In this document: piece after piece, positions 21,873 to 34,390 of the stretch
Numbering within the stretch: the stretch's first letter is position 1
Layout: every line of letters begins with the position of its first letter
DNA from: Oscillospiraceae bacterium
GTDB taxonomy: Bacteria > Bacillota > Clostridia > Oscillospirales > Oscillospiraceae
Direction of reading: 5' to 3'
Length of the DNA: 36,999 nucleotides
Assembly: GCA_017416325.1 (NCBI GenBank)
Contig: JAFQCV010000050.1
Span: 1-36,999, forward strand
Position numbers and translations under genes: made by a program
The notes under the pieces: model-generated
Told to the model about the DNA's origin: nothing
Databases searched by the model: none
Seen by the model: only the letters and a program-made list of their open reading frames with translations

Positions 21873-23264
21873 TTACAGTTCGCAGTTGCTGACGGTTCTG
21901 GGGAAGGGGATGGAATCGCGGATGTTGCCGATGCCGGTCATATACATCACGATCCGGTCGAAGCCGAGACCGAAGCCTGCGTGGCGGGCAGAGCCATACT
22001 TCCGCAGATCCATATAGAAGTCGTAGTCAGCAGGGTTCATGCCCAGCTCTTCAATGCGGTTTTTCAGAATCTCATAGTTATCCTCACGCTGGCTGCCGCC
22101 GGTGATCTCACCAACGCCGGGAACCAGACAGTCTACAGCGGCAACGGTCTTGCCGTCGGGGTTCAGCTTCATGTAGAAGGCCTTGATATCCTTGGGATAG
22201 TCGGTGACGAAGACAGGCTTCTTGAAGACCTGCTCGGTAAGGAAGCGCTCATGCTCGGTCTGCAGGTCGCAGCCCCAGGAAACGGGGTAGTCGAACTGAT
22301 CGTTGTGCTTCTGAAGCAGCTCCACGGCCTCGGTGTAGGTGATACGGCCGAAGTCGTTGCTCAACACATTGTTCAGCCGGTCCAGCAGGCCCTTGTCCAT
22401 AAACTGGTTGAAAAATTCCATTTCCTCAGGCGCGTGCTCCAGAACATAGGAGATGATATACTTGATCATATCCTCTTCCAGACGCATCAAATCCTGCAGA
22501 TCCGCGAATGCGATCTCCGGCTCGATCATCCAGACCTCCGCCGCGTGACGGGTGGTGTTGGAGTTTTCTGCCCGGAAGGTAGGACCGAAAGTGTAGATGT
22601 TGCGGAAAGCCATAGCGAAGGTCTCGCCGTTGAGCTGACCGGAAACCGTCAGGTTGGTGGGCTTGCCGAAGAAGTCCTGGCTAAAGTCGATCTTGCCGTC
22701 TTCGGTCTTGGGAACGTTGTTCAGATCCAGGGTAGTCACCTGGAACATTTCACCTGCGCCCTCGCAGTCAGAGCCGGTGATCAGGGGTGTGTGGACATAC
22801 ACGAAATCCCGGTCCTGGAAGAATTTGTGGATCGCCATAGCCGCTAAGCTGCGAACACGGAACACAGCCTGGAAGGTGTTGGTCCGGGGGCGCAGGTGGG
22901 TGATGGTCCGCAAAAACTCCATGGTGTGGCGCTTGGGCTGCAGGGGATAGTCGCCGGTGGAAGCACCTTCCACGGTGACAGTTTCTGCCTGGATCTCAAA
23001 AGGCTGCTTGGAGTCCGGAGTGAGGACGACCTTGCCTTTCACGATCAGGGCAGCGCCAATATTGATCTTGGAGATCTCCTGAAAATTTTCAATGGTATCA
23101 TTATAAACCACCTGAACGGGGGTAAAATAAGTACCGTCGTTCAGGACGATAAAGCCAAACTGCTTGCTGGGCCGGCGGTTTCGCACCCAGCCGCCGATCT
23201 CAATGGTCCGGTCGGCATATTTGGCGGTGTTTTTAAACAGCTCTCTGACAGAAATCAGTTCCAT
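21873..23264 (-). CDS. asnS: Asparaginyl-tRNA synthetase
   Basis: A 463-residue class IIb synthetase of normal length that charges tRNA-Asn. N-terminal OB-fold anticodon-binding domain (about 1-110: [25 protein letters not shown]); then the catalytic domain with [21 protein letters not shown], motif 2 [21 protein letters not shown] and motif 3 [27 protein letters not shown]. The [12 protein letters not shown] segment and the Asn-type active-site pattern favour AsnRS over AspRS or LysRS. ATG 23264 is preceded by GAGGTAAGCG. No T-box leader is visible upstream. It is a single-gene unit. Confidence 0.97.
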   Translation of the reverse strand: MELISVRELFKNTAKYADRTIEIGGWVRNRRPSKQFGFIVLNDGTYFTPVQVVYNDTIENFQEISKINIGAALIVKGKVVLTPDSKQPFEIQAETVTVEGASTGDYPLQPKRHTMEFLRTITHLRPRTNTFQAVFRVRSLAAMAIHKFFQDRDFVYVHTPLITGSDCEGAGEMFQVTTLDLNNVPKTEDGKIDFSQDFFGKPTNLTVSGQLNGETFAMAFRNIYTFGPTFRAENSNTTRHAAEVWMIEPEIAFADLQDLMRLEEDMIKYIISYVLEHAPEEMEFFNQFMDKGLLDRLNNVLSNDFGRITYTEAVELLQKHNDQFDYPVSWGCDLQTEHERFLTEQVFKKPVFVTDYPKDIKAFYMKLNPDGKTVAAVDCLVPGVGEITGGSQREDNYEILKNRIEELGMNPADYDFYMDLRKYGSARHAGFGLGFDRIVMYMTGIGNIRDSIPFPRTVSNCEL

Positions 23265-23299
23265 ATCGCTTACCTCTTTTCAGATTGGGATAATATTCA

Positions 23300-23328
23300 A
23301 GTATACGCCAATTTGGCGGATTTTACAA
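23300..23328 (-). promoter_or_regulatory. Possible promoter of asnS
   Basis: On the minus strand TTGTAA (23328-23323), 17-base spacer, TATACT (23305-23300), 35 bases before the ATG. The spacer contains the palindrome CCAAATTGG. Confidence 0.5.
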
Positions 23329-23379
23329 GAGGGAAGTTGCATTTTTGTGGAGAAATATCAAAAATCTGCCACAGAAAAG

Positions 23380-23694
23380 CAAATTGCCATTTATCAAGCA
23401 GATAGGAGCGCGAAGCGCGAGCCTTCCCCTCGAGGGTGGTGCTCCGCGCAGCGAATCCAAATAAAACGATTGCCGGTGGCAATCGCACCACTACTAATAG
23501 GTGTCAAAAATCTTCGATTTTTGACGGATGAGGTGGTCTGCGAAGCAGAATTTTGACTTTTTAACGGCTGCTGCGCAGCCTACACCTCATCAGGCATTTG
23601 CTCGTTCCTCGCAAATGCCAGCTTCTCCTCAAGGCGAAGCCTTAGCGGCTTCGCCGCTGGTGCTATCCAACTGCCAGACAAACGGGAATTGGTG
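23380..23694. repeat. MITE-like element with AATT-CC-TTTATC ends, multi-hairpin interior
   Basis: Ends CAAATTGCCATTTATCAAGC (from 23380) and the inverted CTGCCAGACAAACGGGAATT (23671-23690). The 315-bp interior is a chain of small stems: GCGCGaaGCGCG-like, CGATTGCCggtGGCAATCG (23468-23486), CAAAAATCttcGATTTTTG, GGCTGCtGCGCAGCC, GCATTTGC...GCAAATGC and CGGCTTCGCCG. No gene is supported. The interior segment around the GATTGCC stem is shared with the truncated copy at the window end (36859-36999). Confidence 0.65.
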
Positions 23695-23718
23695 TTATCG
23701 GAGCAGATTTTACAGAAG

Positions 23719-23746
23719 CGCCCTCCGGAATTACTCCCGGAGGGCG
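23719..23746 (-). terminator. Hairpin after atpC
   Basis: Perfect 10-bp stem CGCCCTCCGG / CCGGAGGGCG just after the last ATP synthase gene. The following minus-strand sequence is not T-rich, so it may be a weak terminator or a 3' stabilising stem. Confidence 0.55.
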
Positions 23747-23752
23747 TAGTGC

Positions 23753-25662
<1,910 letters not shown>

Positions 25663-25666
25663 AACA

Positions 25667-26506
25667 TTAAGAGCCGGCCACGATCTCGGTGATCTCCTGG
25701 GTGATGGCCGCCTGACGGGCCTGATTGAATTTCAGGCTCAGATCTGCGATCATATCTTCCGCGTTCTGGGTGGCGGATTCCATGGCGGTTCGCCTTGCCG
25801 CCTGCTCTGCTGCCCGGCTTTCGCACAGGGCGCCGTAGAGGATACCGCCCAGATATTCCGGCACGATGGCAGCAAAGACCTCTGTGCTGTCCGGCTCATA
25901 CAAAATCTCTGTTTGCGCCGGTTTTTCTGTGGGCCGGTGAAGCAACGGCAGCATCTGCAGGGTTGCCGGGGTTTGGGATAGAACGGATACAAAATTGGTG
26001 TAGCCGATATGGATCTCGTCAAATTCATCCTTGAGGTATGCCTTGGAAATGAGCTTCGCAATGGAGAAACAGTCGCCGATGGAAACATCCGCGGCATCGC
26101 TGTAGCTTTCCGTCAGGGCGGGAATCCCCTTGCTCCGGAAAAAATCCACAGCCTTTCTGCCGATGGGCAGTACGGTCGCTTCCGCACCCTCTATCTGGGC
26201 ATAGACCAGCTTCAGAATGTTACTGTTGTAGCCGCCTGCCAGCCCTCTGTCACCGGCGATCACCACAAAGAGCTTTTTATTGCCGGTGCGCTGAGTGAGG
26301 TAAGGGGAGGAGAAGTCGGAATTGGAATTGACGATATCGGTAATGGTGGTATACAGGGTCTCAAAATAAGGTCGGGAGTTTATGACCCGGGCCTGGGCGT
26401 GGCGCAGCTTGGAAGCGGCGACCATTTCCATGGCTTTGGTGATCTGCTTGGTAGATTCCATACTGCGGATCCGGGTCTTGATCTCCTTTGTGGAAACGCC
26501 GGCCAT
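25667..26506 (-). CDS. atpG: F-type ATP synthase gamma subunit
   Basis: A 279-residue rotor shaft. Both coiled-coil ends are typical: TKEIKTRIRSMESTKQITKAMEMVAASKLRHAQ at the start and NAEDMIADLSLKFNQARQAAITQEITEIVAG at the end, with the central Rossmann-like part (VIAGDRGLAGGYNSNIL). AAGGAGG precedes the start, 18 bases after atpA. Slightly shorter than many family members but complete. Confidence 0.97.
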   Translation of the reverse strand: MAGVSTKEIKTRIRSMESTKQITKAMEMVAASKLRHAQARVINSRPYFETLYTTITDIVNSNSDFSSPYLTQRTGNKKLFVVIAGDRGLAGGYNSNILKLVYAQIEGAEATVLPIGRKAVDFFRSKGIPALTESYSDAADVSIGDCFSIAKLISKAYLKDEFDEIHIGYTNFVSVLSQTPATLQMLPLLHRPTEKPAQTEILYEPDSTEVFAAIVPEYLGGILYGALCESRAAEQAARRTAMESATQNAEDMIADLSLKFNQARQAAITQEITEIVAGS

Positions 26507-26524
26507 GACAGGCCTCCTTCCTTG

Positions 26525-28039
26525 TTATACGCTGGGTGCGAATTCCGCCAGAAGCTCCTGAAGAGCAGCCTGCAAAGCCTGCTCGGTTTCTGCTTCCAGC
26601 TTGCCGGTGGTACGGATAGTTTCCAAAATGTCGCTGTGACGGTTATCCATAAACTCGTAAAGCCGGGTCTCAAAGGCAGGAATCTGCGCCACGGGAATAT
26701 TCTTCAAATAATCATGGGTGACCGCGTAGAAGATGCAAACCTGATGGGCAACCTCTACCGGGTCGTTGTTTTTCTGCTTCAGCACCGCCACGATCCGCTC
26801 GCCCAGGGCAAGCCGTGCCTTGGTATCCGCATCCAGGTCAGAGCCAAACTGGGCGAAGCTTTGCAGCTCCCGGTACTGAGAGTACAGAAGCTTTAGTGAG
26901 CCTGCCACCTTTTTCATGGCCTTGATCTGGGCATCGCCGCCAACACGGGACACGGAGATGCCGGGGTTCACCGCAGGCATAATGCCGGCGTTGAACAGCT
27001 CCGTCTCCAGGAAGATCTGGCCGTCGGTGATGGAGATGACGTTAGTGGGAATATAGGCGGAGACGTCGCCTGCCTGGGTCTCGATGATAGGCAGCGCCGT
27101 TAAGCTGCCGCCACCCTTGGCATCAGACATTTGAGCAGCCCGCTCCAAAAGCCGGGAATGGAGATAGAAAACGTCACCGGGGTAGGCTTCCCGTCCGGGA
27201 GGACGGCGAATCAGCAGGGAAATGGCACGGTAGGCCACGGCGTGCTTACTCAGATCGTCATAGATGATCAGCACATCCTTACCCTGATGCATGAAATGTT
27301 CACCCATGCTGCAGCCGCTGTAGGGGGCAATGTACTGCATGGGAGCCAGCTCCGAGGCAGTGGCGGAGACCACGATGGTGTAGTCCATAGCCCCGGCAAG
27401 CGTGAGGTTTTCCACCATCTGGGCAACGGTAGACCGCTTCTGACCGATGGCAACATAGATACAGACGGTGTTTTTACCCTTCTGGTTAATAATGGTGTCG
27501 GTGGCGATGGTGGTCTTACCGGTCTGCCGGTCGCCGATGATCAGCTCACGCTGACCACGGCCAATGGGGATCATGGCGTCAATGGCTTTGATACCCGTCT
27601 GCAGAGGACGGGAAACGTGCTTACGGTCAATGATGCCCGGGGCAGGCATTTCTATGGGACGCCAGGCTTCTGCTTCGATAGCGCCCTTGCCGTCAATAGG
27701 TTCACCCAGAGCATTGACCACACGGCCGATGAGACCTGCGCCTACCGGCACAGAAACCACCTTGCCGGTGCGCTTGACCGTGTCGCCTTCCTGGATGCCC
27801 CGGTCACTGCCCAAAACGGTGATGGACACAGTATCTTCTTCCAGATTCTGCGCCATGCCCAAAGAGCCGTTGGGGAACTCCAGCAGTTCGCCTGCCATAC
27901 AGTTATCAAGGCCGGAGGCCTTGGCAATGCCGTCGCCCACCAAAATCACGGTGCCGGTCTCGCTGGCTTCCAGCTTGTGCTCGTAATTTTTGATTTGGGC
28001 GCGGATAATTTTTGTGATTTCTTCAGGTTTCAGTTCCAT
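26525..28039 (-). CDS. atpA: F-type ATP synthase alpha subunit
   Basis: A 504-residue non-catalytic nucleotide-binding subunit. Walker [12 protein letters not shown], Walker [18 protein letters not shown], and the family signature [26 protein letters not shown] are intact. N-terminal [16 protein letters not shown] contacts the delta subunit in relatives. It starts 16 bases after atpH with AAGGAT as ribosome site. Confidence 0.98.
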   Translation of the reverse strand: MELKPEEITKIIRAQIKNYEHKLEASETGTVILVGDGIAKASGLDNCMAGELLEFPNGSLGMAQNLEEDTVSITVLGSDRGIQEGDTVKRTGKVVSVPVGAGLIGRVVNALGEPIDGKGAIEAEAWRPIEMPAPGIIDRKHVSRPLQTGIKAIDAMIPIGRGQRELIIGDRQTGKTTIATDTIINQKGKNTVCIYVAIGQKRSTVAQMVENLTLAGAMDYTIVVSATASELAPMQYIAPYSGCSMGEHFMHQGKDVLIIYDDLSKHAVAYRAISLLIRRPPGREAYPGDVFYLHSRLLERAAQMSDAKGGGSLTALPIIETQAGDVSAYIPTNVISITDGQIFLETELFNAGIMPAVNPGISVSRVGGDAQIKAMKKVAGSLKLLYSQYRELQSFAQFGSDLDADTKARLALGERIVAVLKQKNNDPVEVAHQVCIFYAVTHDYLKNIPVAQIPAFETRLYEFMDNRHSDILETIRTTGKLEAETEQALQAALQELLAEFAPSV

Positions 28040-28055
28040 ACTTGCAATCCTTCCA

Positions 28056-28595
28056 TCAAAGTACGGTATCTTTCAGCTTGGTGCGGATGTCACTGAGCCG
28101 GTGGGCAAGGGTGTCATCCAGCCGGGTGCCGCTGTAGTCCAGGCGGATGCCGCCTAAAACCGCCTCGTCCACCCGGTTGTGTAGCTGGATCGTTTTGCCG
28201 GTCACAGCGGCAAGTTTTTCCATAAGCGCTGTCTTCTGGCTTTCAGTAAGCGTAATGGCAGTCACTGCCGTCACCGGCAGGATACCGTTGTCCTCGTTAT
28301 AGCGGCTGCGAAAAGCCTTGCAGCAGTCTCCAAAATGCCGGGCGTAGCTTTTTTCGGCCAAAAGCTTCAAAAAGTTCAGCACATAGCCATGGAGCTTTCC
28401 CCGGAAGCTGTCGTCCAGTATCCGGCAGCGCGCTTCCTTGGTAAGATTGGGGGCGTCCAGCAGCCGCAGAAACTCCGGCGCTTGGGTAAAGCTTTCCTCC
28501 AGGGCTGTCAGCTCCTGCAAGAAAGTCTGAGACAGACCTTCTTCACAGGCGAGGCTATAGAGGGCTTCGCCGTATACATTGCCGATACTTGTCAT
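28056..28595 (-). CDS. atpH: F-type ATP synthase delta subunit
   Basis: A 179-residue peripheral-stalk subunit. The N-terminal helical domain begins [16 protein letters not shown], and the C-terminal part has the conserved [41 protein letters not shown]. Start overlaps the atpF stop by 4 bases (ATGA). Confidence 0.95.
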   Translation of the reverse strand: MTSIGNVYGEALYSLACEEGLSQTFLQELTALEESFTQAPEFLRLLDAPNLTKEARCRILDDSFRGKLHGYVLNFLKLLAEKSYARHFGDCCKAFRSRYNEDNGILPVTAVTAITLTESQKTALMEKLAAVTGKTIQLHNRVDEAVLGGIRLDYSGTRLDDTLAHRLSDIRTKLKDTVL

Positions 28596-29095
28596 GCCTG
28601 TTCACCCAATTCCTTGATGAACGCATCCACAAGACCCGCTTGGTCAGCAACTGTCAGTTCCCGTCCTACCACCTTTTCCGCAATGGCAAGGGCCATCTCA
28701 GAGATCTCGTCCTTGGCATCGTTGACAGCCTTTTTCTTTTCCATGGCAATGTCTGTGGCAGCCTTGTCGAGAATGGCAGCAGCCTGGGCGTTGGCCTGGC
28801 GGATAATTTCTTCCTCCCGGTCCTGACCACGCTTGAGCGCGTCCTTTACCATGCGCTCCCCGGTCTCAGCGGCGACAGAAAGCTTCTGCTGATATGCCTG
28901 CTCCAGGGCTTTGGCATTTTTCTCCGCAGCGCCGGCGGCATCATACATATCGTCAATTTCTTTCTGACGGTCGGTGATCATCTGCATTACCGGCTTGAAG
29001 AGAAATTTCTTCAGCACCAGAAACAGCGCAACGGTGTTGACCAGGGTAAACAGCGAGGTAAAGAAGTTAATGTTTAAAAATTCTCCCGGTCCCAC
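28592..29095 (-). CDS. atpF: F-type ATP synthase b subunit
   Basis: A 167-residue subunit: one N-terminal membrane helix (FFTSLFTLVNTVALFLVLKKFLFKPV), then a long charged coiled coil (RQKEIDDMYDAAGAAEKNAKALEQAYQQK and onward) that links F0 to delta. I take GTG 29095 as start because GGAG stands 8 bases before it; the nearby ATG at 29102 is out of frame. Confidence 0.93.
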   Translation of the reverse strand: MGPGEFLNINFFTSLFTLVNTVALFLVLKKFLFKPVMQMITDRQKEIDDMYDAAGAAEKNAKALEQAYQQKLSVAAETGERMVKDALKRGQDREEEIIRQANAQAAAILDKAATDIAMEKKKAVNDAKDEISEMALAIAEKVVGRELTVADQAGLVDAFIKELGEQA

Positions 29096-29134
29096 GATTC
29101 ATGCTCCTTTCCTTTGGTTTCGGGAAGGGGCTGA

Positions 29135-30307
<1,173 letters not shown>

Positions 30308-30308
<1 letters not shown>

Positions 30309-30700
30309 CAGTCACCCTTCTTTCTGAAAAACTCCGCCAACATCAAAACAGGGCGGGTGAAAACCAGTGGCAGCAACAGGGCGATCACATTGGCACCCAG
30401 GATGATCCCCAATGCCATCAGACCCCCAATTGCCAGCAGTCGCAGGGATGAAGAGGTCTGCACCATTTTCTTGGCCTGCTCCACATCTCCCTGCTCCGCC
30501 CGGTCGGCAGCTAAGCTTACGGTGACTGCCATAAAAAAGTGGTTGCCGATGGTTACAAGGCAGCCGCCCAAGGCGCTAAGCAATACCGTAACATTCAATT
30601 TGCCCAATGCGGCGAAAATGCCAACCATGATGGCAGAAAGCGCCAACTCGCCAATGGCGATGATGGCGGTTTCCCGCAGGACGATCTTTTTGGAATCCAT
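30308..30700 (-). CDS. atpI: ATP synthase accessory protein AtpI
   Basis: A 130-residue protein with four membrane helices (IIAIGELALSAIMVGIFAAL; VTVLLSALGGCLVTIGNHFFMAV; LRLLAIGGLMALGIILGANVIALLLPLVF). In other bacteria AtpI aids assembly of the c ring or magnesium supply. I choose ATG 30700 because GAGG stands 8 bases before it; ATG 30718, overlapping atpZ, is also possible. Its place just before atpB is the usual one. Confidence 0.82.
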
Positions 30701-30710
30701 AACAATATCC

Positions 30711-30962
30711 TCAATCATGTTCGTTAAAGGCCACCGGCGGATCTTTTTTCTCCTGGTCGGTAAGCCGTTTTAAAGTTTTTAAGCAGTTTAAAAAGCCGGT
30801 TATGGCGACATACAGACCCAGCCCAATGCCAAGCCATATCACCCAGGTTCCCCAGTGGAAGCGGTCCCGCAGCCAAACAGCCAGCAAAATAAAACCGGCA
30901 AGAGGCGTGGCGGTGGAAAGACCCAGCTGGGTGATCCAGACCAATAGATGCAGCTGCTTCAT
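30711..30962 (-). CDS. AtpZ/AtpQ-like small membrane protein
   Basis: An 83-residue protein with two membrane helices (LVWITQLGLSTATPLAGFILLAVWL and WVIWLGIGLGLYVAITGFLNCLKTL) and a charged tail. This length, topology and place at the head of an ATP synthase operon fit the AtpZ family of F0 accessory proteins. GGGAGG precedes ATG 30962. First gene of the operon. Confidence 0.8.
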   Translation of the reverse strand: MKQLHLLVWITQLGLSTATPLAGFILLAVWLRDRFHWGTWVIWLGIGLGLYVAITGFLNCLKTLKRLTDQEKKDPPVAFNEHD

Positions 30963-31005
30963 AAGACCTCCCGGACGCTAAGTTTGCGTAAACCATATCA
31001 TTTTC

Positions 31006-31034
31006 AGTATACCCGAAAATCAGAATGCTTTCAA
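31006..31034 (-). promoter_or_regulatory. Promoter of the ATP synthase operon
   Basis: On the minus strand TTGAAA (31034-31029), 17-base spacer, TATACT (31011-31006), 44 bases before atpZ. Confidence 0.7.
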
Positions 31035-31212
31035 GACTTTTTTGTAAACGATTTGGAAGATTTGGAATATTCAGCCAGGAATTGACGGCATTGGGGATGT
31101 AACCCGGCAAAAAAATCCCTGATGGGTCTTTTCAATCGGCTGAAAATATAGTAAACTATATAAAAGAACCAAATGCGGTATCCCGGCATATCCTGTTATA
31201 GAGGTGAAGGAT

Positions 31213-31575
31213 ATGCAGATCCTGATAGGTGTATTGGCTGCCTTTGGACTGGTGTGCGCCCTGTGGTGCTTGTTCGGACTGTGGCTTTCCGGCGGCCGGG
31301 GGTGGGTGGCGGTTTGCTGCGCGGGCAAGACCCAGACGGCAGCGCTGCGCCGCTGCCGGTGGCTTCGAAGCTGGGGGCTGTACCGGGGGCCGATTTTGCT
31401 GGTATATGGGGGTCGACTCCGGCAGCTGCCGGACGCACTGGCCCGGGAAACTGAGAATGTAGAAATTTGTACGCTGGAGGCTTTGCCTGCCAGACTGGAA
31501 TTGGAGCTGGAGAATTTTGCAGGATACGCAGATACTACAGGGCACCGTGGCGGTGGTGGTATATCAGAATTATGA
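31213..31575 (+). CDS. Small membrane-anchored protein of unknown function
   Basis: A 120-residue protein with one N-terminal membrane helix (ILIGVLAAFGLVCALWCLFGLWL) followed by a basic cytoplasmic-looking part (GKTQTAALRRCRWLRSWGLYRGPILLVYGGRLRQLPDALARETENVEICTLEALPARLELELENF). ATG 31213 follows GAGGTGAAGG. Its last 59 bases overlap recD2 in another frame; the C-terminal GYADTTGHRGGGG is thus encoded by DNA also read as recD2 and may be under little constraint of its own. I do not recognise a family. Coupling to recD2 suggests co-expression. Confidence 0.65.
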   Translation: MQILIGVLAAFGLVCALWCLFGLWLSGGRGWVAVCCAGKTQTAALRRCRWLRSWGLYRGPILLVYGGRLRQLPDALARETENVEICTLEALPARLELELENFAGYADTTGHRGGGGISEL

Positions 31576-33724
31576 TAACGGCTATGCGGTGCTGCGTCTG
31601 GGTGTGGGTGGCGGAGAGACGGTAACGGTGGTAGGCACCATCCCACTTCCCAGCGTGGGAGAGCGGCTGATGGTCACCGGCCATTGGAGTACCCATCAAA
31701 GCTACGGACGGCAGTTTGAAGCGGAATTTTTGGAGCGGCTGATGCCCCAGACCGCCATGGAGATCCTGCGGTACTTATCCGGGCGGGTGATCAAGGGCAT
31801 CGGTCCAAAGACTGCCGCCCGGATCGTAGACCGTTTTGGGGATGAAACCTTGCTGGTGATGGAGCGCCAGCCCCAGAGGCTGGCGGAAGTCCCCGGCATT
31901 TCCCGGGAAAAGGCAAAAGCCATTGGCGAAGAGTTCCGTCTCCGGGTGGGGATGCGGCAGCTGATGGAGTTTTTTACCTTGCACCAGCTGCCTGCGGAGC
32001 TGGCGGTGCGTACATATAAGCTGTATGGGGAAAGCACCGTGGAGCTGCTTTATGACGACCCGTACCTGCTGATGGATGAAGGCTTGGAAGCGCCTTTCGG
32101 TTCGGTGGACCGGTTTGCCATCGAGCTGGGGGTTTCCGCGGAAGATCCCCGGCGGATTCGCGCCGGTATCTTCTTTGAACTGAACTATAACCTCACCGCC
32201 GGGCATAGCTTTTTGCCGGAGGACAAGCTCATTGGCGCTACGGCGATGCTGCTGAGTGTCTATGAGGAATCGGTGAAGAAAACGCTGCAAGAGCTTCTGG
32301 AAAACGGACAGCTGATCCGTCAGACTTTGGCGGGGATCAGCCTTGTGTATCTGCCCCGGCTATATGAGGCGGAGCGCTATATTACCCACCGGCTTTTGCT
32401 GGCAGCCCATGGAGCGTTTCCCAAACCTGCCAATTTGAAATCTTTGTTAAAGGCGTCAGAGCGGGACAGCGGACTGACCTATTCTTCCCAGCAGGCAGAA
32501 GCCATCCGTCAGGCGGCATCTGCCGGAGTTCTGCTGGTCACCGGCGGGCCCGGTACCGGTAAGACGACGATTTTGAAGGGCATTTTGTCCCTTTTTGGAA
32601 GGATGCAGCTAAGCTGCGTTCTGGCAGCTCCCACAGGCCGGGCAGCCAAACGGCTGACGGAAGTGACCGGGGAGGAAGCCAGCACCATCCACAGGCTTTT
32701 GGAGGCGGGGGTCGATCCTGCCACCGGCAACATGGTTTTTGCCCGGGATGAAAGCAATCCCTTAAAAGCGGATGTGGTGATCGTGGATGAGATGTCCATG
32801 GTGGACGTGCTGCTGCTTAGCGACCTTCTCCGGGCAATACCCCAGGGGAAACGGCTGATTTTTGTGGGTGACCCGGATCAGCTGCCGCCGGTAGGCCCGG
32901 GGTGTCCCTTCTCCGATTGTCTTCGAAGCGGTATGCTGCCTGCGGTACGGCTGACGGATATTTTCCGCCAGGCTCAGGAGAGTCTCATCGTTATGAATGC
33001 CCACCGGGTTAACCGGGGCGAGCTTCCGGAGCTTCGGGATGTGAAGCATGATTTCTTCTTCCTTCCGGGAAGATCCGAAGAGCATATGCGCCAACTTATT
33101 GCCCAGCTGTGCGCGGTGCGGCTGCCGGAGAATATGGGCATCCCCGCGGACCAGATCCAGGTGCTGACTCCCACCCGCAAGGGCGGCGTAGGCACAGCGG
33201 CGCTGAACCAGTGCTTGCAGGCGGTGCTGAATCCCGCTGTCCCGGGGAAACGGGAACGACAGTTTGGAGATTTCTGCTTCCGGGAGGGCGACCGGGTCAT
33301 GCAGATCCGCAACAACTATGATATCCTGTGGAAAAAGCTGGACGGTTCTATGGTAGGCACCGGCATCTTTAACGGAGATGTGGGTACGGTCACCGCCATC
33401 GACCCGACCATGGAAACTATGACGGTCGTGTATGATGACCGGGAGGCGGATTACGATTTTACCCAACTGGGGGAATTGGAGCCAGCCTACGCGGTGACTG
33501 TCCATAAAAGCCAGGGCAGTGAGTATCGGGCGGTGATCCTGGCTGCCTGGAACGGATCGCCCTATTTACTCACCCGCAGCGTACTGTATACTGCCATCAC
33601 CCGGGCAAGAGAACTGCTGATCATCGTGGGCCGGGAGGAGACGGTGGCAGCCATGACGGAAAATGCCAAAAAGGGCCGGCGGTATTCGGGCCTAAAACTG
33701 CGGCTTCAGGGGAAAAACCAATGA
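31517..33724 (+). CDS. recD2: ATP-dependent DNA helicase RecD2 (SF1B)
   Basis: A 735-residue 5'-3' helicase, the usual length of RecD2, which works without RecBC in Firmicutes repair and replication. TTG 31517 is taken as start with GGAG before it, inside the preceding gene. N-terminal OB-like domain (about 1-75), a helix-hairpin-helix (VIKGIGPKTAARIVDRFG and LAEVPGISREKAKAI), then helicase core: Walker A VTGGPGTGKTTI, motif with APTGRAAKRL, Walker B VVIVDEMSMVD, GDPDQLPPVGPG, and the C-terminal AVTVHKSQGSEYRAVIL. All motifs are intact. It overlaps comF by 4 bases. Confidence 0.96.
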   Translation: MQDTQILQGTVAVVVYQNYDNGYAVLRLGVGGGETVTVVGTIPLPSVGERLMVTGHWSTHQSYGRQFEAEFLERLMPQTAMEILRYLSGRVIKGIGPKTAARIVDRFGDETLLVMERQPQRLAEVPGISREKAKAIGEEFRLRVGMRQLMEFFTLHQLPAELAVRTYKLYGESTVELLYDDPYLLMDEGLEAPFGSVDRFAIELGVSAEDPRRIRAGIFFELNYNLTAGHSFLPEDKLIGATAMLLSVYEESVKKTLQELLENGQLIRQTLAGISLVYLPRLYEAERYITHRLLLAAHGAFPKPANLKSLLKASERDSGLTYSSQQAEAIRQAASAGVLLVTGGPGTGKTTILKGILSLFGRMQLSCVLAAPTGRAAKRLTEVTGEEASTIHRLLEAGVDPATGNMVFARDESNPLKADVVIVDEMSMVDVLLLSDLLRAIPQGKRLIFVGDPDQLPPVGPGCPFSDCLRSGMLPAVRLTDIFRQAQESLIVMNAHRVNRGELPELRDVKHDFFFLPGRSEEHMRQLIAQLCAVRLPENMGIPADQIQVLTPTRKGGVGTAALNQCLQAVLNPAVPGKRERQFGDFCFREGDRVMQIRNNYDILWKKLDGSMVGTGIFNGDVGTVTAIDPTMETMTVVYDDREADYDFTQLGELEPAYAVTVHKSQGSEYRAVILAAWNGSPYLLTRSVLYTAITRARELLIIVGREETVAAMTENAKKGRRYSGLKLRLQGKNQ

Positions 33725-34377
33725 TCGTATTCAAATGGCTGGCGCGCCTGCTGTTTCCGCCCCGTTGTGTTTTGTGCGACAGGGTACTGGAAGATCAGAC
33801 GGATCTGTGCAAGACTTGCAGGCTTCATGCTCCGGAATGTCCCATTTCCGCAGCTAAGCGGAATTTTCTGGACAGTTGGCTGGCATTGTGGTATTATGAA
33901 GATGAGGTGCGGAAAAGTCTGGTTCTTTATAAGTTTTGCCATCGGCGGAGCAAGGTGCAAAGCTACGGAAAACTTTTGGCGATGAAAATTCAGGAGCAGC
34001 ATCCCGAGGGACTGGATCTGCTGACCTGGGTGCCGGTAAGCGCCATTCGGAAACTGTTCCGGGGTTATGACCAGGTGGAGCTTTTGGCTAACGTGGTTGG
34101 CCGGGAATTGGGAATGGAGCCCCGGCGGCTTTTGAAAAAGATCCGGCATAATCCGCCCCAATCCGGCATCGTGGAAGAGGCGGTGCGCAGAGCCAATGTT
34201 CTGGGCGTATACCGGGTAACAGAACCCCAGCAGCTTCCGGGTAAGCGTGTTCTTTTGCTGGACGATGTGATTACTACCGGCGCGACCGCGGCGGAAGCAG
34301 CCCGGATGCTGCTGACTGCCGGCGCAAAACAAGTACATTTTGCCGCTGTGGCAGCTGCCCGGCGGATGGGAAAATAA
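33721..34377 (+). CDS. comF: ComF family protein (phosphoribosyltransferase-like)
   Basis: A 218-residue protein. An N-terminal four-Cys zinc finger (PPRCVLCDRVLEDQTDLCKTCR) precedes a type I phosphoribosyltransferase domain, with FRGYDQVELLA and the PRPP loop RVLLLDDVITTGATAAEAARML. In competent bacteria ComF helps move single-stranded DNA inward and interacts with helicases and PriA; many non-competent Firmicutes keep it. The ATGA overlap with recD2 supports a shared role in DNA handling. Confidence 0.93.
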   Translation: MIVFKWLARLLFPPRCVLCDRVLEDQTDLCKTCRLHAPECPISAAKRNFLDSWLALWYYEDEVRKSLVLYKFCHRRSKVQSYGKLLAMKIQEQHPEGLDLLTWVPVSAIRKLFRGYDQVELLANVVGRELGMEPRRLLKKIRHNPPQSGIVEEAVRRANVLGVYRVTEPQQLPGKRVLLLDDVITTGATAAEAARMLLTAGAKQVHFAAVAAARRMGK

Positions 34378-34390
34378 GCAGGTGAAGATT

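Noticed and set aside
23265-23400. T-box leader upstream of asnS
   Set aside because: The leader is too short, and neither the T-box antiterminator core nor a specifier hairpin is seen.
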